Source of the DNA: Limisphaerales bacterium
GTDB lineage: Bacteria > Verrucomicrobiota > Verrucomicrobiia > Limisphaerales > UBA11358
Reading direction: 5' to 3'
Length of the DNA stretch: 35,281 nucleotides
Assembly (NCBI GenBank): GCA_003161635.1
Contig: PMOA01000015.1
Coordinates: 1-35,281, forward strand
The notes beneath the pieces were generated by a model. It made no database searches. It was given only the letters and a program-made list of their open reading frames with translations, and was not told where the DNA came from. The position numbers and the translations under genes are program-made. The stretch's first letter is position 1, and each line of letters opens with the position of its first letter. This document shows positions 1-7,817 of the stretch, piece after piece.

Positions 1-89
1 AGCCGGAACGGATGCTGCCAGGGACGCCAGATGATGCCGACAAACTCGGTCTGCGCCGGGTCGTTGAAACATTTTCTGGCGTGTTTCAT
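1..89 (-). CDS. Partial CDS running off the left edge, function unknown
   Basis: The first 29 codons of a minus-strand gene are visible; the rest lies outside the window. It begins MKHARKCFNDPAQ and is rich in aromatic and basic residues. The start is well supported: AAGGAGG sits four bases upstream of the ATG, one of the best ribosome binding sites in the window. The ATG overlaps the stop of a 14-codon upstream reading frame, so translation is probably coupled. Its leader resembles that of the element's primase gene, suggesting common control. I do not recognise the family. Confidence 0.6.
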   Translation of the reverse strand, partial: MKHARKCFNDPAQTEFVGIIWRPWQHPFR

Positions 90-130
90 AAAACCTCCTT
101 CAAGTGGCTTGGGGGGATACGAGCATTCAT
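86..130 (-). CDS. 14-residue leader peptide coupled to the left-edge gene
   Basis: The short frame encodes MNARIPPSHLKEVL and stops at a TGA that overlaps the ATG of the next gene. Its own ATG follows AAAGGA with a 7-base gap. A start with a ribosome binding site, a tiny product and stop/start overlap fit a translational-coupling leader. No run of one regulatory amino acid suggests classical attenuation. It could also be chance. Confidence 0.4.
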   Translation of the reverse strand: MNARIPPSHLKEVL

Positions 131-137
131 GGGATTA

Positions 138-152
138 TCCTTTCAATGTGCT
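138..152 (-). repeat. 15-bp leader block, copy 1 (second copy at 11366-11380)
   Basis: AGCACATTGAAAGGA (minus strand) is identical upstream of this leader peptide and upstream of the primase gene. It includes the ribosome binding site AAAGGA. A GTTC-CCCC-like stretch upstream also matches in both places. This suggests a shared 5' untranslated control region rather than chance. Confidence 0.6.
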
Positions 153-204
153 TGGGGGTGAACTAATGACGGACTCAAAGAAGATGAGCCGCCTCCAATA
201 AAGC

Positions 205-234
205 ATCCTAGCACGGAGTACATAGTTTTGTGAA
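205..234 (-). promoter_or_regulatory. Probable promoter of the left-edge unit
   Basis: On the minus strand, TTCACA (229-234) is followed by an 18-base spacer and an extended -10, TGCTAGGAT (hexamer 205-210). The block CGTGCTAGGATGC matches CGTGCTAGGGTGC upstream of the primase gene, and CGTGCTA recurs before the winged-helix initiator gene. Recurrence at three sites supports it more than the match to consensus does. Confidence 0.45.
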
Positions 235-447
235 GTAGTGGTGGCAATGGCGGGATGCGGTGCAGTTTCCCACCTCATTCCAAGGCGGTGCATCATGCCT
301 ACTCGAAACACGCCGAAGTCACCGTGCCGTCGCTGGATGATTGGGAAAAGGATTGGCAGGAGAATTCGCAACGCTGCGAGCAACCGAAGCTGTTGTCGGT
401 GAGTAAACTCGACTCCGCGAAATCGGAAACATGAACCTTCCCCCAAG

Positions 448-579
448 CTATCCCTTTCGCAGCTTAAAATCTTGAGCCAGTTTTTTTGCCTTGGTAATTT
501 CCTCCAGCGAAAGTTCGCTGTCCAAAAGGGAAATAACTTTCATCGCCCTTTCATTACGCTGTTCGCAGGCGAGAGAAAA
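448..579 (-). pseudogene. Remnant of a Sel1-repeat protein (C-terminal end)
   Basis: Minus-strand codons read NERAMKVISLLDSELSLEEI and continue into a KAKKLAQDFK-type end before the stop. This is the form in which many Sel1/TPR-like proteins end (a helix with MTPEQIxEAQRLxxxFxPRK). About 40 codons lie between an upstream in-frame stop and the end, with no plausible full-length start, so only the tail survives. The assignment rests on pattern memory and is moderate. Confidence 0.4.
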
Positions 580-624
580 CTAACTCAACACGAAGCTCAT
601 TTAGTCTTTCAGTTTCTTACCGGA

Positions 625-894
625 GTGTCAGGAGGCCTTTATGGTGGAGGTGATGGCTCTTCCAAGGAAAAGGCCGTTATCATCAACACCACGACTAGTC
701 TTGTTGGTATTCACGCAGAATATTCGTGGATCGAAAACAAATTCGGCACGAAACATAAGGACTGGAAAATCATGGGCCGCCTTCACGGGACTGAGGACAA
801 TGGCAAATCATACGAGACCTTTCACATTGAGCTGAAAGATGGAAGTCAGGTAAGTATTGTTTTTGGTATTAGTTCGTTTTACTGCAAATTTTAG
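625..894 (+). CDS. Small conserved hypothetical protein (GGxYGGGDGSS type)
   Basis: About 89 residues. It starts with a glycine-rich GGLYGGGDGSS, followed by KAVIINTTTS, an AEY motif, and a tail of the form DGSQVSIVFGISSFYCKF. I recognise this layout (EKAV.I..S..G..AEY...W...G..Y....L.DG....FDIS.F.GK) from small bacterial proteins of unknown function that often travel on mobile elements. The frame is open further upstream, but that part is antisense to a decayed gene, so I place the start near the GTG at 625; this is uncertain. The stop overlaps the stop of the convergent ClpN-like gene by three bases. No function can be assigned. Confidence 0.5.
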   Translation: MSGGLYGGGDGSSKEKAVIINTTTSLVGIHAEYSWIENKFGTKHKDWKIMGRLHGTEDNGKSYETFHIELKDGSQVSIVFGISSFYCKF

Positions 895-1448
895 TTCCAC
901 CGTGTTCTTGCCTTCTTCGACGCGGATGCAGAGCCAAGCTGCGGCATCAAAACTTCCCGCTTGGCAACGTTCGTCAGGCGCTTCTTGTCAATGTCGAGTT
1001 CAGTCAGCGTTGCGTCGCGATGTTTGTCCTCCGCAAGCAGAGCCGCGTAAAGCAGGTGGACGGGATAAACCGCGCTGCTGCCAAGTTGGGCGAAATGCTC
1101 CGCATCGGCGAATACGCGCTTCGCAGCAGAACTCCGGTGTAATCGTTCCGAATCATCTAACGCGAATCGTCGTTCAGGGGAAACACGTCGCAAGCGACGG
1201 CGGAACGTCTTGGCATCTAAACCGGCGGCGCGGAAAACGGTTCGCAGTTTTCTGACTTCTCGTAGCAGCTCCTCAAGCACTTCATCTCTATCCGGCGAGT
1301 CCTTTGACACAAACTCCGGGAGATCGAGGTCAACCACTTTGCACAAACCGAGCAGGAGGTGAATCGGCTCAATCGTCGAAGCTTTTGAGTGGCGCGCCTC
1401 GAACTCGGCCACGCGCCAAACCAAAATCAAGCTGGGGGAATGTTTCAT
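891..1448 (-). CDS. Clp N-domain-like protein, last gene of the chaperone operon
   Basis: 185 residues. Two related helical repeats are visible: one around residues 8-40 with IEPIHLLLGL, and one around 106-145 with VYPVHLLYAAL. They match the double repeat of ClpA/ClpB/ClpC N-terminal domains, which bind substrates or adaptors. There is no AAA+ domain, so it is a stand-alone ClpN-type protein. The linker is highly charged and the tail basic. The ATG at 1448 overlaps the stop of the TPR-membrane gene (ATGA), implying coupling; a longer upstream reading would be antisense junk. By context it may present clients of the Hsp70 set to a protease or unfoldase. That role is inference. Confidence 0.65.
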   Translation of the reverse strand: MKHSPSLILVWRVAEFEARHSKASTIEPIHLLLGLCKVVDLDLPEFVSKDSPDRDEVLEELLREVRKLRTVFRAAGLDAKTFRRRLRRVSPERRFALDDSERLHRSSAAKRVFADAEHFAQLGSSAVYPVHLLYAALLAEDKHRDATLTELDIDKKRLTNVAKREVLMPQLGSASASKKARTRWN

Positions 1449-1849
1449 TTCGATGGTTTGAACGCATAGACGATGGCCGCGATGCTGAAAAGCACGACCA
1501 CCCAAACCACATAGTTCAAGACTCTGTCGGTCAACTCGGACGTGTGCTCCATTTTTCGGACTCGTTCGAGACATTGAGCATATTCCTCGTCCGCTGGCGA
1601 TTTTTCGAGTGCGGCTTCCCACAAGCGGCGGGCTTTCGAGAATTGTTCTTGTTGCGCGGCCATGCGCGCCAGCAAGTCCAACTCGCGTGGGTTGTCGGGA
1701 AGTTCGCCATTAGACACCAGCACGGCTTCTGCTTCGAGAAACCGTTTCGACTGCGCAAGTTCCGTGGCGCGTGCGAGCCGGATTTGAGCAAAGCAATTTT
1801 GAAGCGCGGTTCGCGCTTCATTCGGCAACTGTTGTTCGTTTTCGTTCAC
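1445..1849 (-). CDS. TPR protein with C-terminal membrane anchor
   Basis: 134 residues. Residues 20-100 form helix pairs of TPR type (LAQSKRFLEAEAVL, then ARMAAQQEQFSKARRLWEAAL). A hydrophobic segment near 111-130 (NYVVWVVVLFSIAAIVYAF) is followed by a short basic tail, so it should be a tail-anchored inner-membrane protein with its TPR part in the cytoplasm. It starts 9 bases after the Hsp70 stop and overlaps the ClpN-like gene by 4 bases. TPR domains commonly bind Hsp70 tails; here that is inference. It may tether the chaperone set to the membrane together with the J-like protein. Confidence 0.7.
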   Translation of the reverse strand: MNENEQQLPNEARTALQNCFAQIRLARATELAQSKRFLEAEAVLVSNGELPDNPRELDLLARMAAQQEQFSKARRLWEAALEKSPADEEYAQCLERVRKMEHTSELTDRVLNYVVWVVVLFSIAAIVYAFKPSK

Positions 1850-1858
1850 GCCGAAAAA

Positions 1859-4372
1859 CTACCTGCGCATGATGGTCGCGCCGTAACCGCGTGGCCCGGC
1901 ATCATCCTCATCGGGAGGTAGCAATTCCCAAAGCTGCCTGACGACATTCTGTAAACCTATAATGTTGTTCTTATCAATACAGTCTCGCCCTTGGGCGATC
2001 AGTCGGGCAGCCCGGCTTTGATCTGTCATCTTGAGTTGTAACTTTTCCAATCGTTGAAACTCACGAACCCACCAACCGGGTTGTGCCATCTCGATCTGCC
2101 AACAGAGTCGAACCATCTCTTCAATTTTCCTTCGTAATCGGTCAGATTTGTGATCTCGAAGGAATTCCTCCACTTGAACTGCGAGGTCTTCCGCCTTTTG
2201 TTTTTGTTCTTTGCTGCCATGTTGGTCGGCAAGTTCTCGCAGCCACCCGAGGCAATCGCGCGCGTTTTTTTGGAGCGCTGGCCACTCCAGGGCGTCAGCG
2301 GCTTCGTCGAGCTTGAGTTTCAATTCCAGCAATCGCCTTTCACATTGAAGGGCTGCGGTCGGGTCTGCTTTGGCGGCGGCAAGAGTTTCCTTTACGTCTT
2401 GTGCAAGCGGTGAAGCCTCAACTTCCTCAACGAGTCTTTCCGCCGTCTCTCCTCCCGTTGCTGCGGCTTTGGATTTCACTTCGCGAAATCGCTTCATTTC
2501 CGCCTCATAGTCTCTTGCCAGTTGGTCAGGATTTGGCTGGTGACGTTTCATTTCGATTTTTGCGGCAAACTCCTCGTCGAGCCGTGGAACGTAGGCTGTA
2601 ACTGTGATGATGCGCGATTCATCTATTTTCAGTGTCACCTCGACATCGCTGCCTGCGGGCAAGTCACGGCGGATCATGTCGCCGCGAATTTCAAGTGCGC
2701 CGTTGAAGCGATTGCGATCAGCCTTGTCATTTTCACCTTCAACGACTGGGATTTTGCACACGTCGTCCCTCTGGCCCTGGCGAAGTGGGACGGTCGTGAC
2801 ACAATCCACCGTTACTGTTTGCGGCAGTCCGCGCCCCTTTTCCAGACGCTTCTTGTCATACTCGTTGTTCGCAAGAGCGATTCCTATGGAATTGATAAGC
2901 GGTTGTTCCGGTGGAGGAGTGCTGATTGTGTAGGTCAGCGTGTCGGGTGTGATTTTCTGTTTTCGACCGCTCACGTCATACAACTCAACGGTAAACGTGT
3001 TCCTCTCGCCTTTCTCCGCATGGAGGCTCGTCACGAACACCCCATCGGGCCGAATTGAAATTTTTCCACTGCGCCATTGGCCTTTGGTATTCACGAGTTC
3101 CAAGGCAAAGCCCGTAAAATCTTGCGCGGACGCGCCGGAAACTTTGCCGCCAACCATTGGTGCGCTCTCAAGTCCGACAGGGTTGAAGGATTTGGCAAGT
3201 TCAAGCTGGTATTCACCAACTGCCAACGGCGCGGCAGTGCGCACCTTCAATCGCTGTGCTCCGGCGAACACCGCTGCGCCACGCGCGACGACCGTGAGCG
3301 GGTCAGGGTCAGGATCAAGTGTGATTCCAAGTTTACTTGCGAGGATTTCGCGAAAATAGGGTGCGAGTGTCGGGCCGCCGACGAGTATGACTTTCTTGAT
3401 GGCTTCCTTGCCGAGTTTTTGATCCTTCAATACCCGTTTCGAGATTTCCACCGAGCGTAAGATGATGGGTTCGGCGACGTTCACGACCTCGTCGCGAGTC
3501 AGTTCACATTCGAAAGGAATCTTTTCACCGCCGTCATTAGTGAAATTGCCAAATTCGGCTATTGTCCGTTCGTTTCGAGACAGGTCAATTTTTGCAATTT
3601 CAACAGCGTATTTCAGCCTGGCAAATTCCCGTTTCCACCTTTCGTTGCCACGCACAAAATTAGAGAGGCCAAGCTCTTTGGCCAGCCGTGGCGCGACCAA
3701 CTTCTCGACAATCGCCCAATCAATGTTTGACCCACCGAGAAAATTGTCGCCGCCATGATGCACTACATGGATCGTCCCTTCCTCGGATTTGATGATAGCC
3801 GCGTCGAACGTGCCGCCGCCAAAATCATAGACGAGCCAGTAGGCTTTTTCCTGATCCACTTGGAAACCGTAGGCGAGCGCCGCTGCGACCGGTTCTTGAA
3901 GAAGCGGACTCTCTTTGAAGCCCGCAAGTTGTGCCGCCTTGCGCGTCGCATCGCATTGATGCAACTCAAATGCCGCCGGGACGGTAATCACCGAAGCTTC
4001 GACCACTTCACCTGTCCGCTGCTGCACGTCAGCCCGCAAAGACTTCAAGATTTCTGCGGAAAGTTCTTCCGGCTTGCGACTCTGGCCGCTGCTTTTGAAC
4101 TGATAAATATGATCTGTCCCCATCTGCCGCTTGAACTCGATGTGAACGTCCCCTCCCGTATCCTCGTCAATAATTCGGTTTTTTGCTCGCAATCCCACAC
4201 GCACATCTCCCTTCTTGTTGATATACACTGCCGATGGAGTGATGTCCGCGTCGTTTCCATCCGTCGTGTTCTTGATAATCTTCGTCGGCTCTCCGTGATT
4301 GCCGGTAAAGACAGCCACGGCGCTGTTGGTTGTGCCCAAATCAATTCCAAAATCTATAGTTGTTCTGTTCAT
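1859..4372 (-). CDS. Divergent Hsp70 (DnaK-family) ATPase
   Basis: 837 residues against about 640 for DnaK. The nucleotide-binding domain is intact: DFGIDLGTTNS (residues 7-17), VYDFGGGTFD (181-190) and an adenosine motif with VILVGGPT (328-335; GGP in place of GGS). The substrate-binding part (about 385-600) keeps the end of a DnaK beta-domain (IPVVEGEND, then LPAGSDVEVTLKID) but carries an Ig-like insertion near 395-460. The canonical hydrophobic linker is not evident. About 230 C-terminal residues are charged helices ending in an acidic stretch and a basic tail. It is preceded by the GrpE-like gene (33-base gap) and followed at once by the TPR gene. It is probably the core ATPase of the operon's chaperone machine; clients are unknown. 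It is not the housekeeping DnaK. Confidence 0.9.
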   Translation of the reverse strand: MNRTTIDFGIDLGTTNSAVAVFTGNHGEPTKIIKNTTDGNDADITPSAVYINKKGDVRVGLRAKNRIIDEDTGGDVHIEFKRQMGTDHIYQFKSSGQSRKPEELSAEILKSLRADVQQRTGEVVEASVITVPAAFELHQCDATRKAAQLAGFKESPLLQEPVAAALAYGFQVDQEKAYWLVYDFGGGTFDAAIIKSEEGTIHVVHHGGDNFLGGSNIDWAIVEKLVAPRLAKELGLSNFVRGNERWKREFARLKYAVEIAKIDLSRNERTIAEFGNFTNDGGEKIPFECELTRDEVVNVAEPIILRSVEISKRVLKDQKLGKEAIKKVILVGGPTLAPYFREILASKLGITLDPDPDPLTVVARGAAVFAGAQRLKVRTAAPLAVGEYQLELAKSFNPVGLESAPMVGGKVSGASAQDFTGFALELVNTKGQWRSGKISIRPDGVFVTSLHAEKGERNTFTVELYDVSGRKQKITPDTLTYTISTPPPEQPLINSIGIALANNEYDKKRLEKGRGLPQTVTVDCVTTVPLRQGQRDDVCKIPVVEGENDKADRNRFNGALEIRGDMIRRDLPAGSDVEVTLKIDESRIITVTAYVPRLDEEFAAKIEMKRHQPNPDQLARDYEAEMKRFREVKSKAAATGGETAERLVEEVEASPLAQDVKETLAAAKADPTAALQCERRLLELKLKLDEAADALEWPALQKNARDCLGWLRELADQHGSKEQKQKAEDLAVQVEEFLRDHKSDRLRRKIEEMVRLCWQIEMAQPGWWVREFQRLEKLQLKMTDQSRAARLIAQGRDCIDKNNIIGLQNVVRQLWELLPPDEDDAGPRGYGATIMRR

Positions 4373-4405
4373 AGTAAAAAATTATTGAGGTTAAACGGAA
4401 GCGGC

Positions 4406-5770
4406 CTAAATCATGCCCTTCATTGTAATTTCTGGCAGCGCAAGATATTCCACCATCCTCCTAACGCCTCCATCATTGCTCAAGATGCGACTGTTGAGCC
4501 AAAGCGCATTTTGAACCAAACGAGTATCCCCGAAGATGTTGCGCTTTGAGGCACCAAATTCTTCTCGAGTCTTCTTTCCCACTTCGTCTGACTCCAAAAG
4601 TAGCGCGGCATAGCAACTCGATGCAACAACAACAGCGTTCGCATAATTCTTGAAACAAGCAGGAGCTTTCGAACGGACGAATTGGATTAGGTTGGATTTC
4701 ATCGAATCCATCTTGTCTATTTGTAAGGCTGTAATATCCGATACTTTCAATACCTCAAATATCCTCCGCTGAAAGTCCAACATATTGGCCATGTGCATTC
4801 GTTCCCATTCAGGAGATTCCCGCCGCAGTTTTTCTTCATCGAAAGTTTTCCGAAAATGTTCATCGCGCCGGTGAATTTCCAAGATGGGCTTGCCGTTCAC
4901 GTTTCTCATCGCCAACGCGAATATGTTGTTCCTGGAAATGTCAATCCTCTTACTAAAAAGCAGTGCTCTCTGGTTTTCGCTTTCATCGGCAATAGTTATG
5001 CCAATTATGAAAGCTTTGTTTTCGTTACCTGGCTTTATGGGCTCACTTGTCAACACCCACGCAGCGTTGGTGTCAATTAGGTAACGCTCCATTTTCATTA
5101 ACACAGCGAGCAAATTTTCTTCATTAAAATCTTTAGCGAAGTGTTCTCCGTTTAATCCATATGAACTATATGCATGTTTTAATTGCTCGCGTCCTAACTC
5201 GCGTTCGGTTTCTGTCAAACCCTTTGACTCCATAAAGCTCTCAAAATTTAAGGCCACATTCGGAGCGGGCGGCGTGGTAATTTCGATTTCTCCATTTTGG
5301 ATCAACCGGTTGTTCCAAAAAATTGAAGGGAGCAAAGTTTCGCTGACACGTTTTTTGTCCAATCCTTGCGTTTGTTTGCTGGCAATGACTTTCATTGGTT
5401 GCCCTTCATCATACACATCGCCGGTGTGATCGCGAATCACAATGCCAACTTCCGCAAGATTGCGGTAAATCGCTTCGATGTGACGGCCAACGCGCTTCAT
5501 GTCTTCACGAATTTCGCCTGTTGCGGTGTCCAACATTTTTGTTTTGGCTCGCCAAGCGTTGGTCGCAATAGAAACAAGTGTCTTCACATAGGCTGATGGC
5601 GCTTCGGCATCATGGGCGATTTGTTTTTTGGAGGTCGCCGCGCCGACTTCAAAAATGGTTTGGGCAAGTTCTGTGATTGCTTTTTCAGGCGAGATGTCAA
5701 CGCTTCGAATCTCGAGCCAGTCTTTTCGACTTGGCCTCTTTAAGGACTTTGGACTGCGTTTGGTTTTCAT
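4406..5770 (-). CDS. GrpE-like nucleotide-exchange-factor candidate with large C-terminal domain
   Basis: 454 residues from the ATG at 5770, which lies 4 bases after the stop of the J-like gene; a longer reading overlaps that gene. Residues 94-108 are helical, followed by a beta-rich segment near 109-165: GIVIRDHTGDVYDEGQPMKV, then a LLPSIFWNNRLIQNGEIEI-like end. This has the layout of the GrpE beta-wing (V.D.TG..FDPG...V...PG....g.lir...V) and of GrpE-like proteins encoded beside atypical Hsp70s. The remaining 290 residues are not recognised. They include strand-rich and helical parts, with no membrane segment. Position between the J-like and Hsp70 genes supports a co-chaperone role. The GrpE link is moderate and rests on motif shape only. 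Confidence 0.55.
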   Translation of the reverse strand: MKTKRSPKSLKRPSRKDWLEIRSVDISPEKAITELAQTIFEVGAATSKKQIAHDAEAPSAYVKTLVSIATNAWRAKTKMLDTATGEIREDMKRVGRHIEAIYRNLAEVGIVIRDHTGDVYDEGQPMKVIASKQTQGLDKKRVSETLLPSIFWNNRLIQNGEIEITTPPAPNVALNFESFMESKGLTETERELGREQLKHAYSSYGLNGEHFAKDFNEENLLAVLMKMERYLIDTNAAWVLTSEPIKPGNENKAFIIGITIADESENQRALLFSKRIDISRNNIFALAMRNVNGKPILEIHRRDEHFRKTFDEEKLRRESPEWERMHMANMLDFQRRIFEVLKVSDITALQIDKMDSMKSNLIQFVRSKAPACFKNYANAVVVASSCYAALLLESDEVGKKTREEFGASKRNIFGDTRLVQNALWLNSRILSNDGGVRRMVEYLALPEITMKGMI

Positions 5771-5774
5771 AAAG

Positions 5775-7805
5775 TCACCGTCCGTATTGCCGCCACTTCG
5801 CGTTGTAGTTGTCAACCTTTTCGTTGAATGCGGCGTTCGCAGTCTTGGCTTTTTGGGCCAGCGCGTTGTATTGGCCAACCTTTACGTTGAATTCGTCCAC
5901 GGCGAACTGACTGGTGCGGTCAAGATAAAGACGATCATTCTCAATCTCACGCCCCAATTTTTCAACCTGAGCGTCAAGAGCTTCAAGTGGTGCTCGTTCT
6001 GATTCGAGTTCCGCCTTTTCATTGGCGAGTGTGCTGCTCACAGAACTTGGAATGCGATAGGTCTTGTTCGCGGGATTCCCGACTGTCGGCGGCGGTGTGT
6101 ATGTAGGTGCGCTTGGCGTAGGAGATGGCGTGTAAGAACTGTTACTCGAAGAAGTGTTTGTTGAATTGCACGAGCCGATAATGCCCCAAAGCACAACTAT
6201 CGCCCCGAAAACCAGAAAACCGATGCCCACTTTGTTGGAAGATTTCTCTTTGTTGGAAGATTTCTGCTTGCGTTGTTCATTTAATACAATCCAATCGGAG
6301 CCTTCATACTTGATATGTTCAATCCCTGAATGATGATTTTGTTCGGCGTTCTTTCTGAGTGTTGCACGGTCAAAAAGGAGACGTTCTTTTAGATCAGGAT
6401 CACACGCGTATTTGATTGCGAGGTCGTTTGCTGCGATTGCTGTTGCGCTGTCCTGAAATTTGTTCCAAGCGTCAAGTGAAATCCCCCGAAGAACGGCGGC
6501 GGCGTGGTTAAACAGACCGGTCTCAGAGTTTGAATTAGCATTCGTGGTAGTGTTGGTGGGAACTGGGATGGCTTCAAAAATGAACCGATTCAAGCGGGCG
6601 TCGGGGCGATCCTTGCTATTACTAATTGCGGATAACGTGAACCAGTAAACGTTAGTCTTGATCAATTGCCGCAATTCAACGGATGCTGCAAACGGAAGAA
6701 CCACCTTTAAGATGTAGAGGGATGTTTTGTAGTCATCGGTCGTTTTGTCGTAAGCAATCACAAGACGATTGCAAACGCTTGCCAATTCGTCGGACAGTTC
6801 ATTTCGCGAAATGCTCTCCTTCCCGAAAAAGAGATCAAACAGAGCCATCGTTTGCCGGGCTTGCTCAAGCAATTCGCGGGCGGCATTGGCAGCCTCGTGT
6901 GGGGTTTTGTCCGCGCGGTCTTTCGCTTGCTTAATTTGCTCCTTTAATCTGTTTCTGGCGGGCGTCAAAACCAACTCGGCAGTCTTCTCGACATTATCCA
7001 ACCCTTGGTTTGTCTCGCGCATGAACTGAATATGAAGCCGTGCAAGTTCAATTTTCCCGGATTCAGCAAAGGCAAGTGCAAGCTCGGCGTTGATTTTGTC
7101 CAGAGCTTCCGGCAGCGTGGCGCGCATCCGGCGCGCAAAACTTGTCGGCAGTCTGTCGGGTTCGTTAATCTGGCGGATGCATGCTGTGACTTTCTCCCAA
7201 AATTGCTCGCTTATCGCGAGGTGCTCCCATCGTTTGAACGCTCCTTTCCAGTAATCGGTAATCTTCTGTCGCCGCTCCTCCTCAACCTCATTCTTGACGG
7301 AGTAGTTTTCCCAGTCGAGCGCGGCGATGTGAAACACCAAAGCCAGGTTATGTTTTGCAACAACTCCGCCGGTTGGTTGTTCTTCCTTGGCACTCCAGAT
7401 TTGCGAGGCCGTTTCCAAATCACCTTTTGACAACGCCTGCATCGCTGGATCGGATTGGCTGTTTCCAAATTCTTCCGGCCAGAACCAAAAGAACTCGTCA
7501 ATCAGCCGTTTCTCCGGGTCTTTGAGGTTTCCAATTGCCTCACGAATCTCATCCAGCGTTGGCGGTGGCTTGATGGGGAAAGCGGCGCTTTGAGTGTGCG
7601 GATCTTTCCCACACTCCACGAGAATCAGGAGTTTGCCCGCGTGTTTCGCGACTTCGGGGTTGGTCGCATCAACTGGAAGTCCAGTAATGCGAAAAGCATT
7701 CTTGCGGAACAAATCCTTCGTCGCGGCGTCAATCAGGGGCTTGCACTCCGACGAGCCGCGCTGCCGCGAGGATCGTTCGCTGTCTTTTTCTCCCGGAGTG
7801 GACAT
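5775..7805 (-). CDS. Membrane protein with degenerate J-domain-like N-terminus and coiled-coil tail
   Basis: 676 residues. Residues 32-110 (KNAFRITGLPVDATNPEVAK, then LKDPEKRLIDEFFWFWP) match the start and end of J-like domains in Hsp70-partner proteins. The HPD tripeptide that triggers Hsp70 ATPase is absent. Residues 120-500 are alpha-helical and TPR-like. A single membrane helix lies at 526-544, after a Lys/Ser-rich stretch with a short repeat (KSSNKEKSSNK). A Pro/Ser/Thr linker and a coiled coil (590-675) then lie on the far side. By the positive-inside rule the J-like part is cytoplasmic. Likely role: membrane-bound partner or sensor for the Hsp70. It is 12 bases downstream of the kinase gene and may be its substrate (inference). 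Confidence 0.65.
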   Translation of the reverse strand: MSTPGEKDSERSSRQRGSSECKPLIDAATKDLFRKNAFRITGLPVDATNPEVAKHAGKLLILVECGKDPHTQSAAFPIKPPPTLDEIREAIGNLKDPEKRLIDEFFWFWPEEFGNSQSDPAMQALSKGDLETASQIWSAKEEQPTGGVVAKHNLALVFHIAALDWENYSVKNEVEEERRQKITDYWKGAFKRWEHLAISEQFWEKVTACIRQINEPDRLPTSFARRMRATLPEALDKINAELALAFAESGKIELARLHIQFMRETNQGLDNVEKTAELVLTPARNRLKEQIKQAKDRADKTPHEAANAARELLEQARQTMALFDLFFGKESISRNELSDELASVCNRLVIAYDKTTDDYKTSLYILKVVLPFAASVELRQLIKTNVYWFTLSAISNSKDRPDARLNRFIFEAIPVPTNTTTNANSNSETGLFNHAAAVLRGISLDAWNKFQDSATAIAANDLAIKYACDPDLKERLLFDRATLRKNAEQNHHSGIEHIKYEGSDWIVLNEQRKQKSSNKEKSSNKVGIGFLVFGAIVVLWGIIGSCNSTNTSSSNSSYTPSPTPSAPTYTPPPTVGNPANKTYRIPSSVSSTLANEKAELESERAPLEALDAQVEKLGREIENDRLYLDRTSQFAVDEFNVKVGQYNALAQKAKTANAAFNEKVDNYNAKWRQYGR

Positions 7806-7817
7806 GGCTAAATTCAG

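Noticed and set aside
255-434. 59-codon plus-strand frame with DDWEKDWQENSQRCEQ
   Set aside because: It looks codon-like but has no start signal and no family I can name. It may be a relic end of a gene; not supported enough to list.
135-446. 103-codon minus-strand frame
   Set aside because: It has no plausible ribosome site and its composition is unlike the genes. It crosses the promoter and leader of the left-edge unit.
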